A stretch of DNA of 64,000 nt from Aldrovandia affinis. Taxonomy: Eukaryota > Chordata > Actinopteri > Notacanthiformes > Halosauridae. Of this stretch, positions 21,350 to 33,929 are shown in pieces. Where the stretch lies: contig JAINUG010000049.1 in the NCBI GenBank assembly GCA_029706075.1, positions 124,001-188,000 on the forward strand, read 5' to 3'. Each line of letters begins with the position of its first letter. Within the stretch, counting starts at the first letter, position 1. The notes under the pieces are model-generated. The model was not told where the DNA came from. It made no database searches and saw nothing but the letters and a program-made list of their open reading frames with translations. A program made the translations under genes and the position numbers.

Positions 21350-24300
21350 AGAGATTACTTTCTGATTACTTGCATTGTTCAGATACATTTTTACCCAAAT
21401 GTTGATATTCAGGAAATAGTTTGTTTTGTTAAACGGTTACCCCTTCATATTAAGAAATAACTCACAAAACATTTAACTTTGATAACAATCAAAACACGTT
21501 TGATTCATCCATGATTAGTGGTCATTAGTCCTATGAATCCATTTTAAAACAGGGAAGGAAATCCTTGGCACACTGTCCTCTTTACCAGGGTACCCTACCA
21601 AGGTTTCCAGACTTTTGAGCCATCATTACAATCACATTATGTCAGTGGTCTGAAACTCAGTGCCACGGAGGGCCATGTGTATGCTGGTTTTTACTGCAGC
21701 CTCCGCTTTTGATTAGATAATTAGTTCCATTATTTGCTAAATTATCATGTTGGCTTGCACATAATGTATATAAAGTGAAATTAAATATTTTTGTTATCTA
21801 AATAATAATTGTTGAGTATATTCTGTGCTTTAACTTGAAGAATGCACAGAGGTGCATGCATATGGCTAAATTAGTAGGTTAGCCAATTAAGGCAGCAGTA
21901 ATTGGTTGGGAAAATGAAAACCTTTGTGGCACTGAGTTTGAGACACGTGAATCACTTGTGGCTTCCCTTCCCAGACTGAGTTTGAGACCACTGCATTATG
22001 TGAATCACTGAACCAGTTTGGCTTCCCTTCCCAGATCTGTAATGGTTTAAAGACTGCTGGGTGTCTTTTAGTCTTTCAGGATCGGTTTTAAGTGGTTCTG
22101 CATTGTCCTGCACAAATCTCTGAATTGTACTCCGTATATATTGATTATTGGTTGGTAGTATGATTATGATTTAATAAGTGTGCTCATTCTAGTGCAGGGG
22201 TTCCGAAATTCGGTCCTGGGGATCCACTGTGTATTCTGGTTTTTGTTATGGCCAATTGCTTGATTAATTAATGTTGAAGCCTATGTTACGTTATACCATC
22301 ATTTTTTCCTTGAATTTATTTGAACAAAATGCAGGTTTGGCTCTTTGCCGTTTGCTATGTCATTGAACTCTTATTTTCCACAAATGGTTTAGTTTCAGTG
22401 ACCAGGTGTCCATACATTCAACATTTAGAGTCAACTTATTTCACCTGCCAGTCTAAAATTAAATTAATTAAAAAAGGTAACATCTTTCTAAAGGAATCAT
22501 GTGTTATAAAGCACATTACAGAAAATGAGAGCATTAGGTGATCTGACTGATTAAAAGTTCTGGTATGTGACATAATATGTCTTAAGAGTAAGTCTTGCTT
22601 TAGTAGGAAGTGTCTAATTAAGAACAATTAACAGCTAATTCAAAGGTTGCAATTATGACTGGAATTAAAAGCAGAATGCACGGTACTGAGTTTGTGTGCC
22701 ACTGTTCCAGTGAATTATTCCTGGATTAACCCACAGTATGAAAATTCAGTCATGTTGGTATTAAATGAATCAATGTATAGTTTGATGTGCCCTATAGAGA
22801 ATCAGCTGTTGTACAATACAGTGACACCTTATACATAAAAAAATACTGTTATTTATACAAAGCAATATTGTTTCATACTCAGATTTGGTCTCTGAATAAA
22901 TACTCTATCTCTGATGCATTCCAATATATGCTTAATCATTCTTTTATTTCTGCTTTTGAATTTGGATTCCGAAAGAAAAGTTTCCCCTCATCAGATGATT
23001 AGAAAATTAAGATGTTTAATACACTGCGTTGCCAGGGAAATGAAGAGTAAGAATGGTTCAGAAGATCAACAAGTGCATATTAAGGAAAGATGCACATTAA
23101 ACTTGAAAGAGAAATGGAACTCCAGTTGCTAAATGCTTTTTGAAAACCAGATAATAAAGAGTGTACAGTCATAGATGGATAAGAGCCACTTCCCATCTCT
23201 GATCTTCATACCTGCTGTATGAAGAGAACATAGGATGCTTGTAGTCTGCCTGTGCCAACTGCATGCAAGTGTACGGCACAAATCACTTCGCAGCTCAGCT
23301 AGTGGACTGTGGAACGAACCCCAAAAAAGGCTAATTTCAATCAAAGATTAGTCATTAATATACATATAAAAATATGAATATTTTGAGCCACACTTGGCCA
23401 AGGCTGTAGTAAGCAAATGGATAATGTATAATGCACACCCATGCCTGTGAAATCAGCTTTGTGACCACCTCTCTAATCAATTTGTAGTCTATAGACAAAC
23501 TCAGTTGTCTAAAGGCAGAGACAGACTGGTATACAATGTCTATTCTTTCTATAGTGTTTGAATATGAACAGGACAAACACAAATGACAGATAGACAAATT
23601 TACATAGTGTGGTGGTGCCATTTTATTACAAAAACAACAAAAAGTAACTAATGGGTCAAAATAAATGTATCTTTTAGAAATTCTACAGTTGTTTTGAAGT
23701 GAGCAGCAAATGGTTCTGACAGTATGGTAAAAACCATTTGAGCCAACTGACCGTATATATACGCACAAACACACACACACACACACACAATAGGGATCGA
23801 CAACAAAACAACCTGAAATAACCATCCTCAGTATGTTAAATTATAATGAAAATAGAATTTAATTTACAATTGTTCAAATATAATTTCTTCCTCACCAATC
23901 ACCATTCTATATTATTACCATTATTCAAATATTAGTTAAGGTTGAATTTACATTACATGGCTGTACAGTTATCTTTTTAAATAAACATTGGTTTTGGTTA
24001 TTGCTCATATTGCTCATTAACACACACACGGACATTTTAAAAACAATGACAGACAAAAAGCTTTGTTGCCACCTTACATCCCTTATAAATGATGTGCGGA
24101 TATTGAGATCATCCCCAAAACACCACAATGGTTGACATGAACACTACAATGAATAAATTATTACCATTATTGTTAGTGATATAAAGTATGTAACAACCAC
24201 TTTTAAATGTACCCAGGATCTATTATGTACATTTCGATCCCAATGTGTCACTGATTTAGAATTACTTTGTACTGTTTATAAAAAAAATCACATTGTATCA

Positions 24301-27300
24301 GGCGCTTTCTAAAACACATCCGTTACATTCCATCAGGCTAGTACAGAAACCCAATGTCTACTGTAATCCAGCTCAACCTGATGCACTACAGTACAGCAAA
24401 ACCTATTGGCTAGACCACTAAAAATACAACTTTTACAGCATACTAAAACAAACCAATGCGCTGTTCTATTCTGTACAGGTTATTCCTATGTTATTAGTAC
24501 CTGAAGACTGCATATACAGTACAACTACTAGATGTGCTCATGTCAAACAGTTGTTCATATTGGTGAAAAATAATAAATTCACGGGTCGTAGATACACGGC
24601 CTAAATTAAAAAATTAAAAAAAATCAGTAGTAAAAAGATATAATTATAGCCTTGATTATTAGTCGTGAAAACAACATGAAAAATACAAGATGAACAATTA
24701 AAACAGTGAAATCGTTACATTCACGCCATTCTCGCACCCATTCAATTAACCAAACCCGAGGACTGGCCTGATAGTAAAACACACCTCAGGAAATGAGCAA
24801 AATAAATCTAAAAACCACACAAAAAACTTGTGTTTTGCCAGGCATGAATCAAGGATTCAGATATCTACAGTGGGGTCCAATCTTAGGTTCAGCTTAAACT
24901 TTTTTCCCTTTCAAAATGACAAAACATAGGGGTAGAATGTTGTTTTGCTTGTGATTAAAATACTCTGGAACTGATTTTGTTTCTAAAGTGCCTGTGATGC
25001 ATTGTGGGTAGAGGGGGGTCATTACTGTATGGCCTTGTTCTTCTACCATTCCCACAGTTCCTTGTTTTTTCTCTCCAATTCTAACAAACCTAGAGATCAG
25101 TGCTCTAGTGGTCTAAACTAAAGGTGTAAACTCCTAGCCTGTGTCAACTGGCCAATTGGGTTTGCCAAAATATGGACTGTGCCATAAATCAAGCTATGAA
25201 AGGAAGGCATCTGTGTGTGCACTGATAGAAACAGTTTAATTTCCCCGTAAATTAAGTGTCTTCAGCTCTGGTTTCATGACACCTGAGCCACAATTAAATC
25301 CATCCAATAATTAAAAGTAATTTTATTGATCCAAGTTCAGCCCTCTTCCTTGCTCAAGCAGTTTTAAATAGAGACCTGAAGACCTCAGCCCGAGTTAAAA
25401 TCAGATTCCTACAAAAAAAGTGATTTCACCAGTGTGATATACATTACAAAACATACGTTTATAAGCAAAAAATACTAAATCAGCAATCAAAAATCTTTCA
25501 ATCTGAGGAGACCCACCAACGGCCCCTCACACTCACTAACGCAATGCCTCTGTGTCCATCAGACTTTGGCTTTGTGTCCATTCATCTCAAGTACATTGTC
25601 CATCTACCTTCTCTATCAAAACAGGAGTGGAACAAGCACACCTTTAAAGAGTGCATTTTCCTTGTCTTTTCCTCATGGTGAGAACGTTTGTGTATTCATA
25701 GTTTGTGGTGAATACATACCCCTTACGATGCCAGTGTGTCCTTGCAAGAAATCAAGGAGTGCATCATCACAACGAGCAGGGTAACTTCGTCTCTGTAGAG
25801 AACCAAAGCTGGCAGATGGGAATTGTCTGTCTTCAGCCACCCATACAGTGAAGTAACTCAAATAACCCCTCAACCCCTCATAACCCCTTACACTCACTAT
25901 GTGTACAATTTATGTACTATATCTAAAAAAGGAACAATTAAGCTTTCATTTCATTTTCTTGGTCATTACCACCAGTTTCAACGGCACACACACCCTTAAA
26001 CAGACCCCAGTATAATTTGAATCACTCTACAGTATGAAGAAATACAACAGTCGCACCTTTTATGATATACGCCTGGTCTAAAATACTTTTTCAATGCCAG
26101 GATGCTATTTAGTCTCTCCTCCTGCGAGAAACTAAATCCAACAGTCTTAAAAGTCTGTCAGCAAATGAGAAGCACGTAATTACTTATTACACGAGTTCAT
26201 CATCTTGTCATTTCAGGGAAAAGCTATTCTTCATTTCCATGCGTCATTCCTCTCCAGCCCAGACTGCTTGTCTCCAGGGCTGTCTGTTGTCATTGCTATT
26301 ACTGTCGGATTTATTTTTCATCAAATATTGCTTTTTTTTTTTTTTTTTTATCTTGAAGAAAAAGAATACATGAACATGTCCCCCTCAATGTGATTTTGCA
26401 TTGCAAAGTGCGTGTCTGTCGGTATTCGTATCATATACGTGTACCTTACAGAATCTGAACTGGCTAGGAAATAAAAGTGGTGCCTGTGGGAAGAGAAGGA
26501 AGGGGGGGAATAATAAAAATAAAAATAAAAGAATAAATAAAGAATACCTGCAATTCTGCTACCAGACTTGAATGTCCACCCCTGCCCTGTGAGAATGCCC
26601 AGTGACAGCATGTACTTGTGCAGCTGTGTAATATGTGTGGTTGTGTGTTGCTGCAGAGCACTTGTTGGTTTCACTTCACAACAGAACATGAAGCAATCCA
26701 CACTGGGAGTCCTTCCACACACACATTTTCAGTTAAACTTGTTCAGTGTTCTTCCCTTTGGCTTCGGAGGAGTTCAAGGGGGGAGTGTTCCACTCCCTTC
26801 ACCCTTTTTAAAGGTTGGTTAATGTCCACTGTCTTTGTCATCCATTAACACTGCCGCTCCATCATCTTGTGCTACAACACTTCTTTGGCATAATGTAGCA
26901 CAGACTCAGCCCACGTGTCTTGCCGGCTTCATCTTGAGGCAGCAGCCCGCCTTGAACGTTGAGTTTGTTTAAATTAATTTTGACAAAGGGGAGAACAGAG
27001 GTGCCTTTCCTACGGGTTTTCGTGCTCCAAAGTGATGCGGTGGAGGTACCAGGGGAACATAGTCAAGGAGCAGGCAAGCTGTGAAGAGAAATGACCTCTG
27101 ACCTCTCCCTCATACCCATTCCTCTCTTCCACACTATCTTCCTTCTATCTTTCATCTAAACACACAGCTGTTCTCCAGTACACAACACAACCAGCTCCAA
27201 ATCTATGGTCAGATATGCATTTGAGAAAGAAAAAAACAATGTATCATTGCCAAAAACAGATTTACAACATTCCTTAAGAACAATTAAGCCATTTAAAAAA

Positions 27301-28002
27301 GAAATATCCTGAGATGAATTAAAACAGTATCAGCATTTTGGCTGCATGTTATCCTTGAATACTAACATGAAAAACCAAATCACCCTCCGTACACCATTAT
27401 GGTAATTAGGTTATAGCACTGTCGTGGCTATGTTACACATTAACAGTCAGGACAGAAAGGCTACCTAAATTCAAATATAAATTATGTGTACTCAGACTTT
27501 GGATATTTTTTGGTTTGAGCCCAAAAGGTAAATGAATACCATTACCACAGGATCCAAACAGGGACCAAAATACGTTAAAAAGCCTCAAACTCATCCCTAG
27601 TCAATCTGCGTTCATTGCACAAAAGCCTGGCTGTGGTTTCAGAGTATGGGCTTGCATCTACATCCATTTTATGCAAAAGTAAAAAAGGAAAGTACCAATG
27701 TCCCTATCTTGCCCTGCATCCATCTGCTCTGTTCTGTAAATGCTTTAAATACTCTCTACAGTTCCAGAGCTGAGCACAACCATCCCATTTCTCACTGCCC
27801 TTCTCCACTTTCTCTCAAATGCACAAAAAAGTATGAAAGTTATCCTGTATTACTTCGGCCCATCTCAACACCATGTCTGATGAAGACCTGTACCTCACCA
27901 TAGACCTTATTTCCCAAAACACAAAGCACAGTCCTACTGCCCTACCTGAATCAGCGCCACCCCTATCCCCCCTCCTCTACTTCCCATCCCTCTCTCCCTT
28001 TC
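21350..28002. other. trmt112-esrra convergent intergenic region and 3' UTRs
   Basis: About 6.7 kb with no recognised exon. It must contain both 3' UTRs, but I cannot place polyadenylation sites with confidence (ttttatt near 23617 is one minus-strand candidate). It holds a hAT MITE (21643-21993), a second partial MITE-like end (about 22196-22300, ggggttccgaaattcggtcc), a short (CA)n at about 23767-23789, a poly-T run near 26330-26350 and an A-rich simple tract near 26512-26545. Confidence 0.5.
21643..21993. mobile_element. hAT-type MITE with 8-bp TSD
   Basis: Flanked by CATTATGT at 21635-21642 and 21994-22001. Ends CAGTGGTCTGAAACTCAGT and, on minus, CAGTGGTCTCAAACTCAGT. A ~60-bp local duplication spans its right end: gtgaatcac and ttcccttcccaga occur both inside (21945-21977) and just outside (22001-22036). 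Confidence 0.85.
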
Positions 28003-28256
28003 CTAAGGCGAGTCCATCATGGCCTCCAGCATCTCCAGGAAGAGTTTGTGCATGGGCACGCCCCCGCGGGTCTTGATGCTGTAGAAGGTGGAGAGGGCGC
28101 GGCCCGCGGTCTGCCGGAGGAGGGGCAGGGTGAGCAGGAGCCGTCCCACTCGCCGAGGGTCCTCCGGCCGCCGCTGGCACTCCAGCTCCAGCAGGGCCTG
28201 GTGCAGGAGGTCCCGCAGCTTCTGGACACCCTCCACGTCCTCGATGTACACCGAAT
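28003..28256 (-). CDS. esrra: esrra last coding exon (LBD C-terminus, AF-2)
   Basis: 254 bp from ctctcccag to TAG. Encodes (D)[19 protein letters not shown] through [20 protein letters not shown] and [17 protein letters not shown]. High GC compared with flanks. Contains helices 9-12 including the coactivator-binding AF-2 helix. Confidence 0.96.
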
Positions 28257-31200
28257 CTGGGAGAGGAGGGCGAGAGGTCAGAGCCTGGATGTCTGGAGAA
28301 CAAACTTTTATGGATGCCAACTTCTGGTATTAACAAGACCTAAAATTTAAAAACGGCAATTATTCTCAACCTCTTTAGGGTTTTCTGGAAAAAATTTCAA
28401 AAAAAAGCCGACACCAACGTTACCATTTCTATTTGCGAATCACAGCATTTCTGCAAAAGCAATGTCACTCCAGGTCTTAATGGGTTGAGACCTTATGTAC
28501 AGCTGAAGCAATGCAATATGAGATAACGTGAGAGTGGACGGGCCTGGACAGTGCCTGGTCTGAACCTGCGTTGCACATAAAGGCTGGCGGTTGTCCCGGA
28601 TTCTGTGGTATGACAGGAGCTAGTCTCTGTAGCCCAGATGGCATTCACACCACGGTACCATTTATATTGCATTTATGCAGCTCATGTGAGGTGTGAACAC
28701 ACAGCCTTTCAGGGTAGTCATATTGACAAGAATGCCACCAAATTCTCTTACAGAAAAATACGGCAGTGACTGAAATGACATCGTCTTTGGGAATGGACCT
28801 GCGCATAACCAACAATTCTCTCTCTCAATTTAACCATTTCTAGAGTGTCAATGGTTGATTATGCATGACCACCTGGGGACAACAGTAGCTTAGTCTCAAA
28901 TGATTGGTTGTGAACTGTAATTGACGGGAGCATAGAACTATGGCCGATTAGTTACCTGAGTTGGTGAGAGCGATGGCTTTGAGCATGACAAACTCCTCGC
29001 GGTCCAACTGCAGGGCCCGGTACCGTCGGGCCAGCTGGCTGATGGCCGAATTGAGCTCGGTCAAGCCAGCCAGACTGGACAGCTCTTCGTCGAGGACAAA
29101 GTCCTCGGCGAAGACGATTTCGTCCTCGCAGCCCAGCGAGCGGAACGCCACGCCAAGCACCAGCACTTCCAGCCACACGGACTGCAGCACAGACATCTGG
29201 TCCGCCAGCGACAGTGAGAGGAAGCCTGTGGACGGAGAGGGGGCGTGGTCAGTGAGAGAAAGCCTGTAGAGGGAGAGGGCGTGGTCAGTGAGAGGAAGCC
29301 TGTGGAGGGAGAGGGCGTGGTCAGTGAGGAAGCCTGTGGAGGGAGAGGGCGTGGTCAATGAGAGGAAGCCTGTGGAGGGAGAGGGCGTGGTCAATGAGAG
29401 AAAGCCTGTGGAGGGAGAGGGCGTGGTCAGTGAGAGGAAGCCTGTGGAGGGAGAGGGCGTGGTCAGTGAGAGAAAGCCTGTGGAGGGAGAGGGCGTGGTC
29501 AATGAGAGAAAGCCTGTGGAGGGAGAGGGCGTGGTCAATGAGAGAAAGCCTGTGGACGAAGAGGGCGTGGTCAGTGAGAGGAAGCCTGTGGAGGGAGAGG
29601 GCGTGGTCAGTGAGAGAAAGCCTGTGGACGGAGAGGGTGTGGTCAGTGAGAGGAAGCCTGTGGAGGGAGAGGGCGTGGTCAGTGAGAGGAAGCCTGTGGA
29701 GGGAGAGGGGGGCGTGGTCAGTGAGAGGAAGCCTGTGGAGGGAGAGGGCGTGGTCAGTGCGAGGCAGCCAGTGAGAGGAAGCCTGTGGAGGGAGAGGGCG
29801 TGGTCAGTGAGAGGAAGCCTGTGGAGGGAGAGGGCGTGGTCAGTGAGAGGAAGCCTGTGGAGGGAGAGGGGGCGTGGTCAGTGAGAGGAAGCCTGTGGAG
29901 GGAGAGGGCGTGGTCAGTGAGAGGAAGCCTGTGGAGGGAGAGGGCGTGGTCAGTGAGAGGAAGCCTGTGGAGGGAGAGGGTGTGGTCAGTGAGAGGAAGC
30001 CTGTGGAGGGAGAGGGCGTGGTCAGTGAGAGGAAGCCTGTGGAGGGAGAGGGCGTGGTCAGTGAGAGGAAGCCTGTGGAGGGAGAGGGCGTGGTCAGTGA
30101 GAGGAAGCCTGTGGAGGGAGAGGGCGTGGTCAGTGCGGGCTGCCAGCGACAGTGAGAGGAAGCCTGTGGGCGGAGAGGGCGTGGTCAGCAACTGTGAGAG
30201 GAAGCCTGTGGGCGGAGAGGGTGTGGTCAGTGCGGGCTGCCAGGCGTGCTCCACAAAGTGTAAGAAAGCGCTACGCTGCCCCATGTCCTTCCATCCCAGG
30301 GTTTCCCGCAGCCTGAGATGGAAGGACAAGCAATTTGGTGAAAATCTGAAAAATGTCTACATTTAATATGCCAAGAATCCATTTTAAAGTCAATTGAAGG
30401 GCTCAAAAAAAGATTAAATAGTGAAATGTGTAGTATTAATAGAGTAGTACGAACAGAGGTCAGCTGGCTAATAATGTGTATAATGGGTATATGAACTGAA
30501 AACAACAATCCTGATCTGTGCTTACACAGTAACTGATAACCGGGGTTAGCTTGTTAATTATACATTGCCATAAACAACAGATGAAGGCATCAAAGATTTC
30601 CTTGAATAATCAATAGTGAGCCAGCTTGAGTGAGCCACCTACAGGAAACCCTACATCCCTTTCACACTCTAGCCTCCTTCCCACCCTCCCATCCACCCCC
30701 CCCATCTCACCAGGGATGTGCTTGGCCCAGCCAATGATGACGACGAGCTCGCGGTCGGCCAGGTCGCACAGCGTGGTGAGGGTGCGCAGCACCGTGTCCG
30801 GCTGCAGGGGGTCGGGCATGGCGAAGAGCTTCTCCGGCTCGGCCATCACCAGGTGAGACACGATGATGTTCGAGGAGCCTGGGGCAGGCAGGCAGGCAGG
30901 CAGGCAGAGTGTCGGTTACATTTTCTTTCAGTAAGCATTAACCAGTAACGCAGGAGGCTGGGCTGGCTTTTATAGCAGTAAACTGCCGATTCCCCCCCCA
31001 CATATTTTCCCTCAAATCGAAATGCCCAATTTGTGTGTTCATACCCAACACTGCAACCTGTCAATTCGAGAGAGCGCAGACAGGCACGCGCTCTCCTCCG
31101 ACACGTGATGCACACTCTCAATTCAGCAGCCAGAAAAGTATTTATTCAAATAAATAAAATACGGGGATTGTTCCAGGTGAACATGTTGACACCAAATCCA

Positions 31201-33929
31201 ATAGTTATACAACAACTTACCATATAGCGGTGTGTGCAAGTAAATCACTAACTGGCTAGCCACTACCATAGCCATAACTCAATTAAACTAGCTAGCTAAA
31301 GTTTTTTCTTCAAGCATCTACCAACGCTACTCCCAGGTGGAATATTACAGCGTTTTACTTACATTACAAAGCGGCTTACTGAAATGTGACTTTTGGTTTC
31401 AATCACGTACATTTGCAGTTCAAACTCTCAAAATGACTCCTTTCTCAGTAGCTGAAGTAGCTTTTTTAAATTATTTTTTAAATTACAGTTGGAGTTAATT
31501 CTGTAATTAATATAACCAGAGACTTCAAACTTAGCCCTGAGGTCAGGTGGGGGTGCTTTTCATGCCACTAGGCTTATTCTTGAAGAAAAATCTTCTTTCA
31601 TTCGTCGATCTATTTAGGCCAGCCTTACATTGCTTTCCGTCACTGCATCCTGAGCAATAAACCAATTAGATTTTTTGCTAACCAGCTGCTCTTGCAAATT
31701 CTAATTCAAAAGGCCTCATTCCTCACCTCTCTCACCCTCTTTCCTCTGGGGCACAGAAGGTGGACTCTGGTATGTTGCGCTCTCCATCTCCGGCCGCCTC
31801 TTGTACTTCTGTCTCCCCCCCCTCACACGGTCCAGACGTACCCCTGTGGAGGATGAACGGTGTTTTTAGCATGTTTAACAATAAAAGGTGCCAAAGGTGT
31901 TAAAATGACCAGGCATTTGTGCATTTTGAAATATGCAGACACATTTTTTTTAAAGAGCCAATAATGACATGATTGAGTATATATTATGGGTATTTTGAGT
32001 CTATGGACACACATTGAGGACATCAAGCTGCCTTCGAAACCTATGAACTCAGAACTAACAGTGATTAATGGGCTGTAGACATGAGCGTGCCAAGTGAAAC
32101 TTAAATGATGCAGATGTGGCCACGGTGTGACCGGTCTGAACATGTGGTTACTTTAGGGCAACGCAGTGTGCGGACTCTCACCCTCTTTCAGCATGCCCAC
32201 TTTGAGGCACTTGGTGAAACGGCAGGCCTGACAGGCCTTTCTGCGCCTCTTGGTGATCTCGCACTCGTTGGATGCTGGGCAGCTGTAGTCAATGTTACCT
32301 GAGAGAAGGAGAAGGGAAAGAGGAAGATGAGAAATAAAATTTAAAAAAGAAGCGGGCCAAGGTGAGTCAAGAGGCTGGCTTTTGTTTGGCTTCCCTCTGC
32401 TACATGGCTTCCAGTGTCATTCTAAGTGTCACCAGCATTCTCCCATTGTATAAACACTGTCACCAGTCATGACAGTATACAGAAATTTCATCCAAGAAAC
32501 GTCTCTTGACTGTGTAAATATACAGTACCAACTACTATTGCAAACGGGTGGAAAGCTTCGAATACATTTTCATTGGAACTTTGGTTTGGGAATTTTGCCC
32601 ACCAATAAAAGCATATAAAATGTTTATTTTATTTTATTTATTTTATTTCTACAGGTCATGTTTTACTAACAATCATGAAATACTAACAAAGTGTTATTTC
32701 ATATATATTTTAAAATATATAATTTAGTAATATAATTTAGGATGTAATTATTGTATTCCCTATATCTTTATTCCTTCAGGCTTGGTTTGTTTTTATTATC
32801 AGAAGTTCTGTGTGTCTGAAAGACCTTGTCCTCCTGAGGTGGATGAGAGGATGAGCGGTTGGCTCCCCCTATTGGTGATGCAGTGTTGTGCATGCACAGC
32901 TCATGCTTCCATCATATGATCTTCAAGAAAATATTTAGTCAGAGCATACTACCTGCTACAATCGGATCGATCAACCGCAATTCGACAGAGACATGTTTTA
33001 TGCCAAAAGTTTTAGAACACCCCCATTTTTACAGTTTTTACTGAAATGTAAGCAGTTCAAGTCCAGTGAATAACCTGAAATGGTACAAAGGTAAGCGGTA
33101 AACTGCCAGTGGGAAAAATAATGTGGACTGGACTTGAACTGCTTAAACTTCCAGAAAATGGGGGTATTCTAAAACGTTTTACCATTGTTCAAAGACTAGC
33201 TAGCTAGCTAACACTTGCCATTTCAACAGAGGCTGAAAAGATGATTTAATCTGTTGATTCTGTTAAACAGACTACAACAAAATGTAAAAGCCCAATTAAA
33301 TCCATACTTCCAACTGTTGGAATTTGAATATGGATAGTAATGTCCCCCTTTATTTAAACACATAGTACATAGACTATTTTTTTATATACATTTCTTTTTT
33401 TGGGGGTGTTGGTGATTTTGATTTTGTTAAAAGAACATTAGTTGGATGTTACATAATAAGTTCAAAATAATCAAAAAGCCTTTTTTCCCATTTGTATAGA
33501 ACAGCATGATGTGTCCGACGCTGAAAAGAGGGGTGCAGCTGACTCACCCTGGATGGTCCTCTTAAAGAAGGCTTTGCAGGCCTCACACGATGCTACGCCA
33601 TAGTGGTACCCCGACGCCACGTCCCCGCACACCAGGCACAGTCGTTTGGGGAGCGTGCTCAGGGTGTACTTGCACCGTCCACCCCCGCTCCCCGTTGAGC
33701 CCTCTTCTACCGCGTCGATGCCCTCGTCTTTGAAATGGCAGCGCAGGGGTGGGGTGTAAAGGGGTGGAGAATAGCGCCCGGCGCCCCCACCTCGGTTTCC
33801 TCTGCCGCCGCTTTGGGATGAATCCGAGGACGCCCCCCCGGGGCTGACCCGACCCCCACCTCCTCCCCCCTCTGGACTGCTGGGCTCTGCCTTGATGTGC
33901 AGGTCGGAACGCCTCTCCCTGGAGGACAT
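28003..33929 (-). CDS. esrra: Estrogen-related receptor alpha (esrra)
   Basis: Orphan nuclear receptor that activates mitochondrial and oxidative-metabolism genes through TNAAGGTCA sites with PGC-1 coactivators. Coding exons: 33548-33929, 32182-32298, 31736-31843, 30711-30878, 28956-29225, 28003-28256; all junctions are phase 1 and the product is 432 aa (human 423). N-terminus: IKAEPSSP (residues 12-19), a phospho-dependent sumoylation motif, then a Gly/Ser-rich stretch. DNA-binding domain: C98, C101, C115, C118 (P-box CEACKA) and C134, C140, C150, C153. Ligand-binding domain from about 203 with the [16 protein letters not shown] signature and a C-terminal AF-2 helix [13 protein letters not shown]. 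The ATG is preceded by a splice acceptor 4 bases upstream, so the 5' UTR is spliced on. Downstream trmt112 converges on it. Confidence 0.97.
28956..29225 (-). CDS. esrra: esrra exon 5 (LBD helices 4-8)
   Basis: 270 bp, phase 1 at both ends. Encodes [40 protein letters not shown] and [15 protein letters not shown]. Its acceptor (ccctccacag at 29226-29235 on minus: ...ccgtccacag) borders a minisatellite that repeats this same acceptor and the first bases of the exon. Confidence 0.95.
29226..30240. repeat. 36-bp minisatellite of esrra 3' splice sites
   Basis: About 26 tandem units of gtcagtgagaggaagcctgt + ggagggagagggcgtg lie beside exon 5. On the transcribed strand each unit is a pyrimidine tract ccctctccctccacag followed by GCTTCCTCTCACT, the first 13 nt of exon 5. 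Units are 36 bp (a few 34-38). Variants include gac/gag and c/t changes. Edge units near 29757-29775 and 30137-30160 also carry extra exon-derived bases (gccagcgacagtgagag), pointing to exon 5 as the source. Confidence 0.95.
30711..30878 (-). CDS. esrra: esrra exon 4 (LBD helices 1-3)
   Basis: 168 bp between tgccccag and CCTG|gtgaga. Encodes (G)[40 protein letters not shown] and IP, with the first part of the nuclear receptor LBD signature. Confidence 0.95.
30884..30905. repeat. (CAGG)n microsatellite
   Basis: About five ggca/cagg units next to the exon 4 acceptor of esrra. Confidence 0.85.
31736..31843 (-). CDS. esrra: esrra exon 3 (hinge)
   Basis: 108 bp. Encodes (G)[20 protein letters not shown] then [31 protein letters not shown] is the C-terminal extension of the DNA-binding domain that contacts bases 5' of the half-site in ERR monomer and dimer binding. 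Confidence 0.95.
32182..32298 (-). CDS. esrra: esrra exon 2 (second zinc finger)
   Basis: 117 bp, phase 1 at both ends. Encodes (G)[19 protein letters not shown] then [19 protein letters not shown] with the four second-finger cysteines. Confidence 0.96.
33003..33183. repeat. Mariner/Tc1-like MITE
   Basis: Inverted ends aaagttttagaacaccccca and (minus) aaaacgttttagaatacccc, with a nearly symmetric interior (agcagttcaagtccag / ctggacttgaactgctt). No coding capacity. It is in an esrra intron. Confidence 0.75.
33548..33929 (-). CDS. esrra: esrra exon 1 coding (N-terminus, first zinc finger)
   Basis: 382 bp, starting ATG TCC TCC AGG and ending CAGG|gtgagt. Encodes the IKAEPSSPE motif, a Gly-rich segment (about residues 20-55), [20 protein letters not shown] and [16 protein letters not shown]. 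The exon extends 4 bases upstream of the ATG to an acceptor (tcctctgcag). Confidence 0.95.

Noticed and set aside
23355-23825. 156-codon minus-strand open frame in the trmt112-esrra interval
   Set aside because: Runs through a CA repeat giving Cys-Val runs, and has no known motif.
28948-29538. Long open frames in the esrra minisatellite, both strands (also 29288-29884 and 29785-30366)
   Set aside because: They exist because the 36-bp unit is a multiple of three. Only the part from 28956 to 29225 is a real exon; the rest is intron unless upstream acceptors are used.
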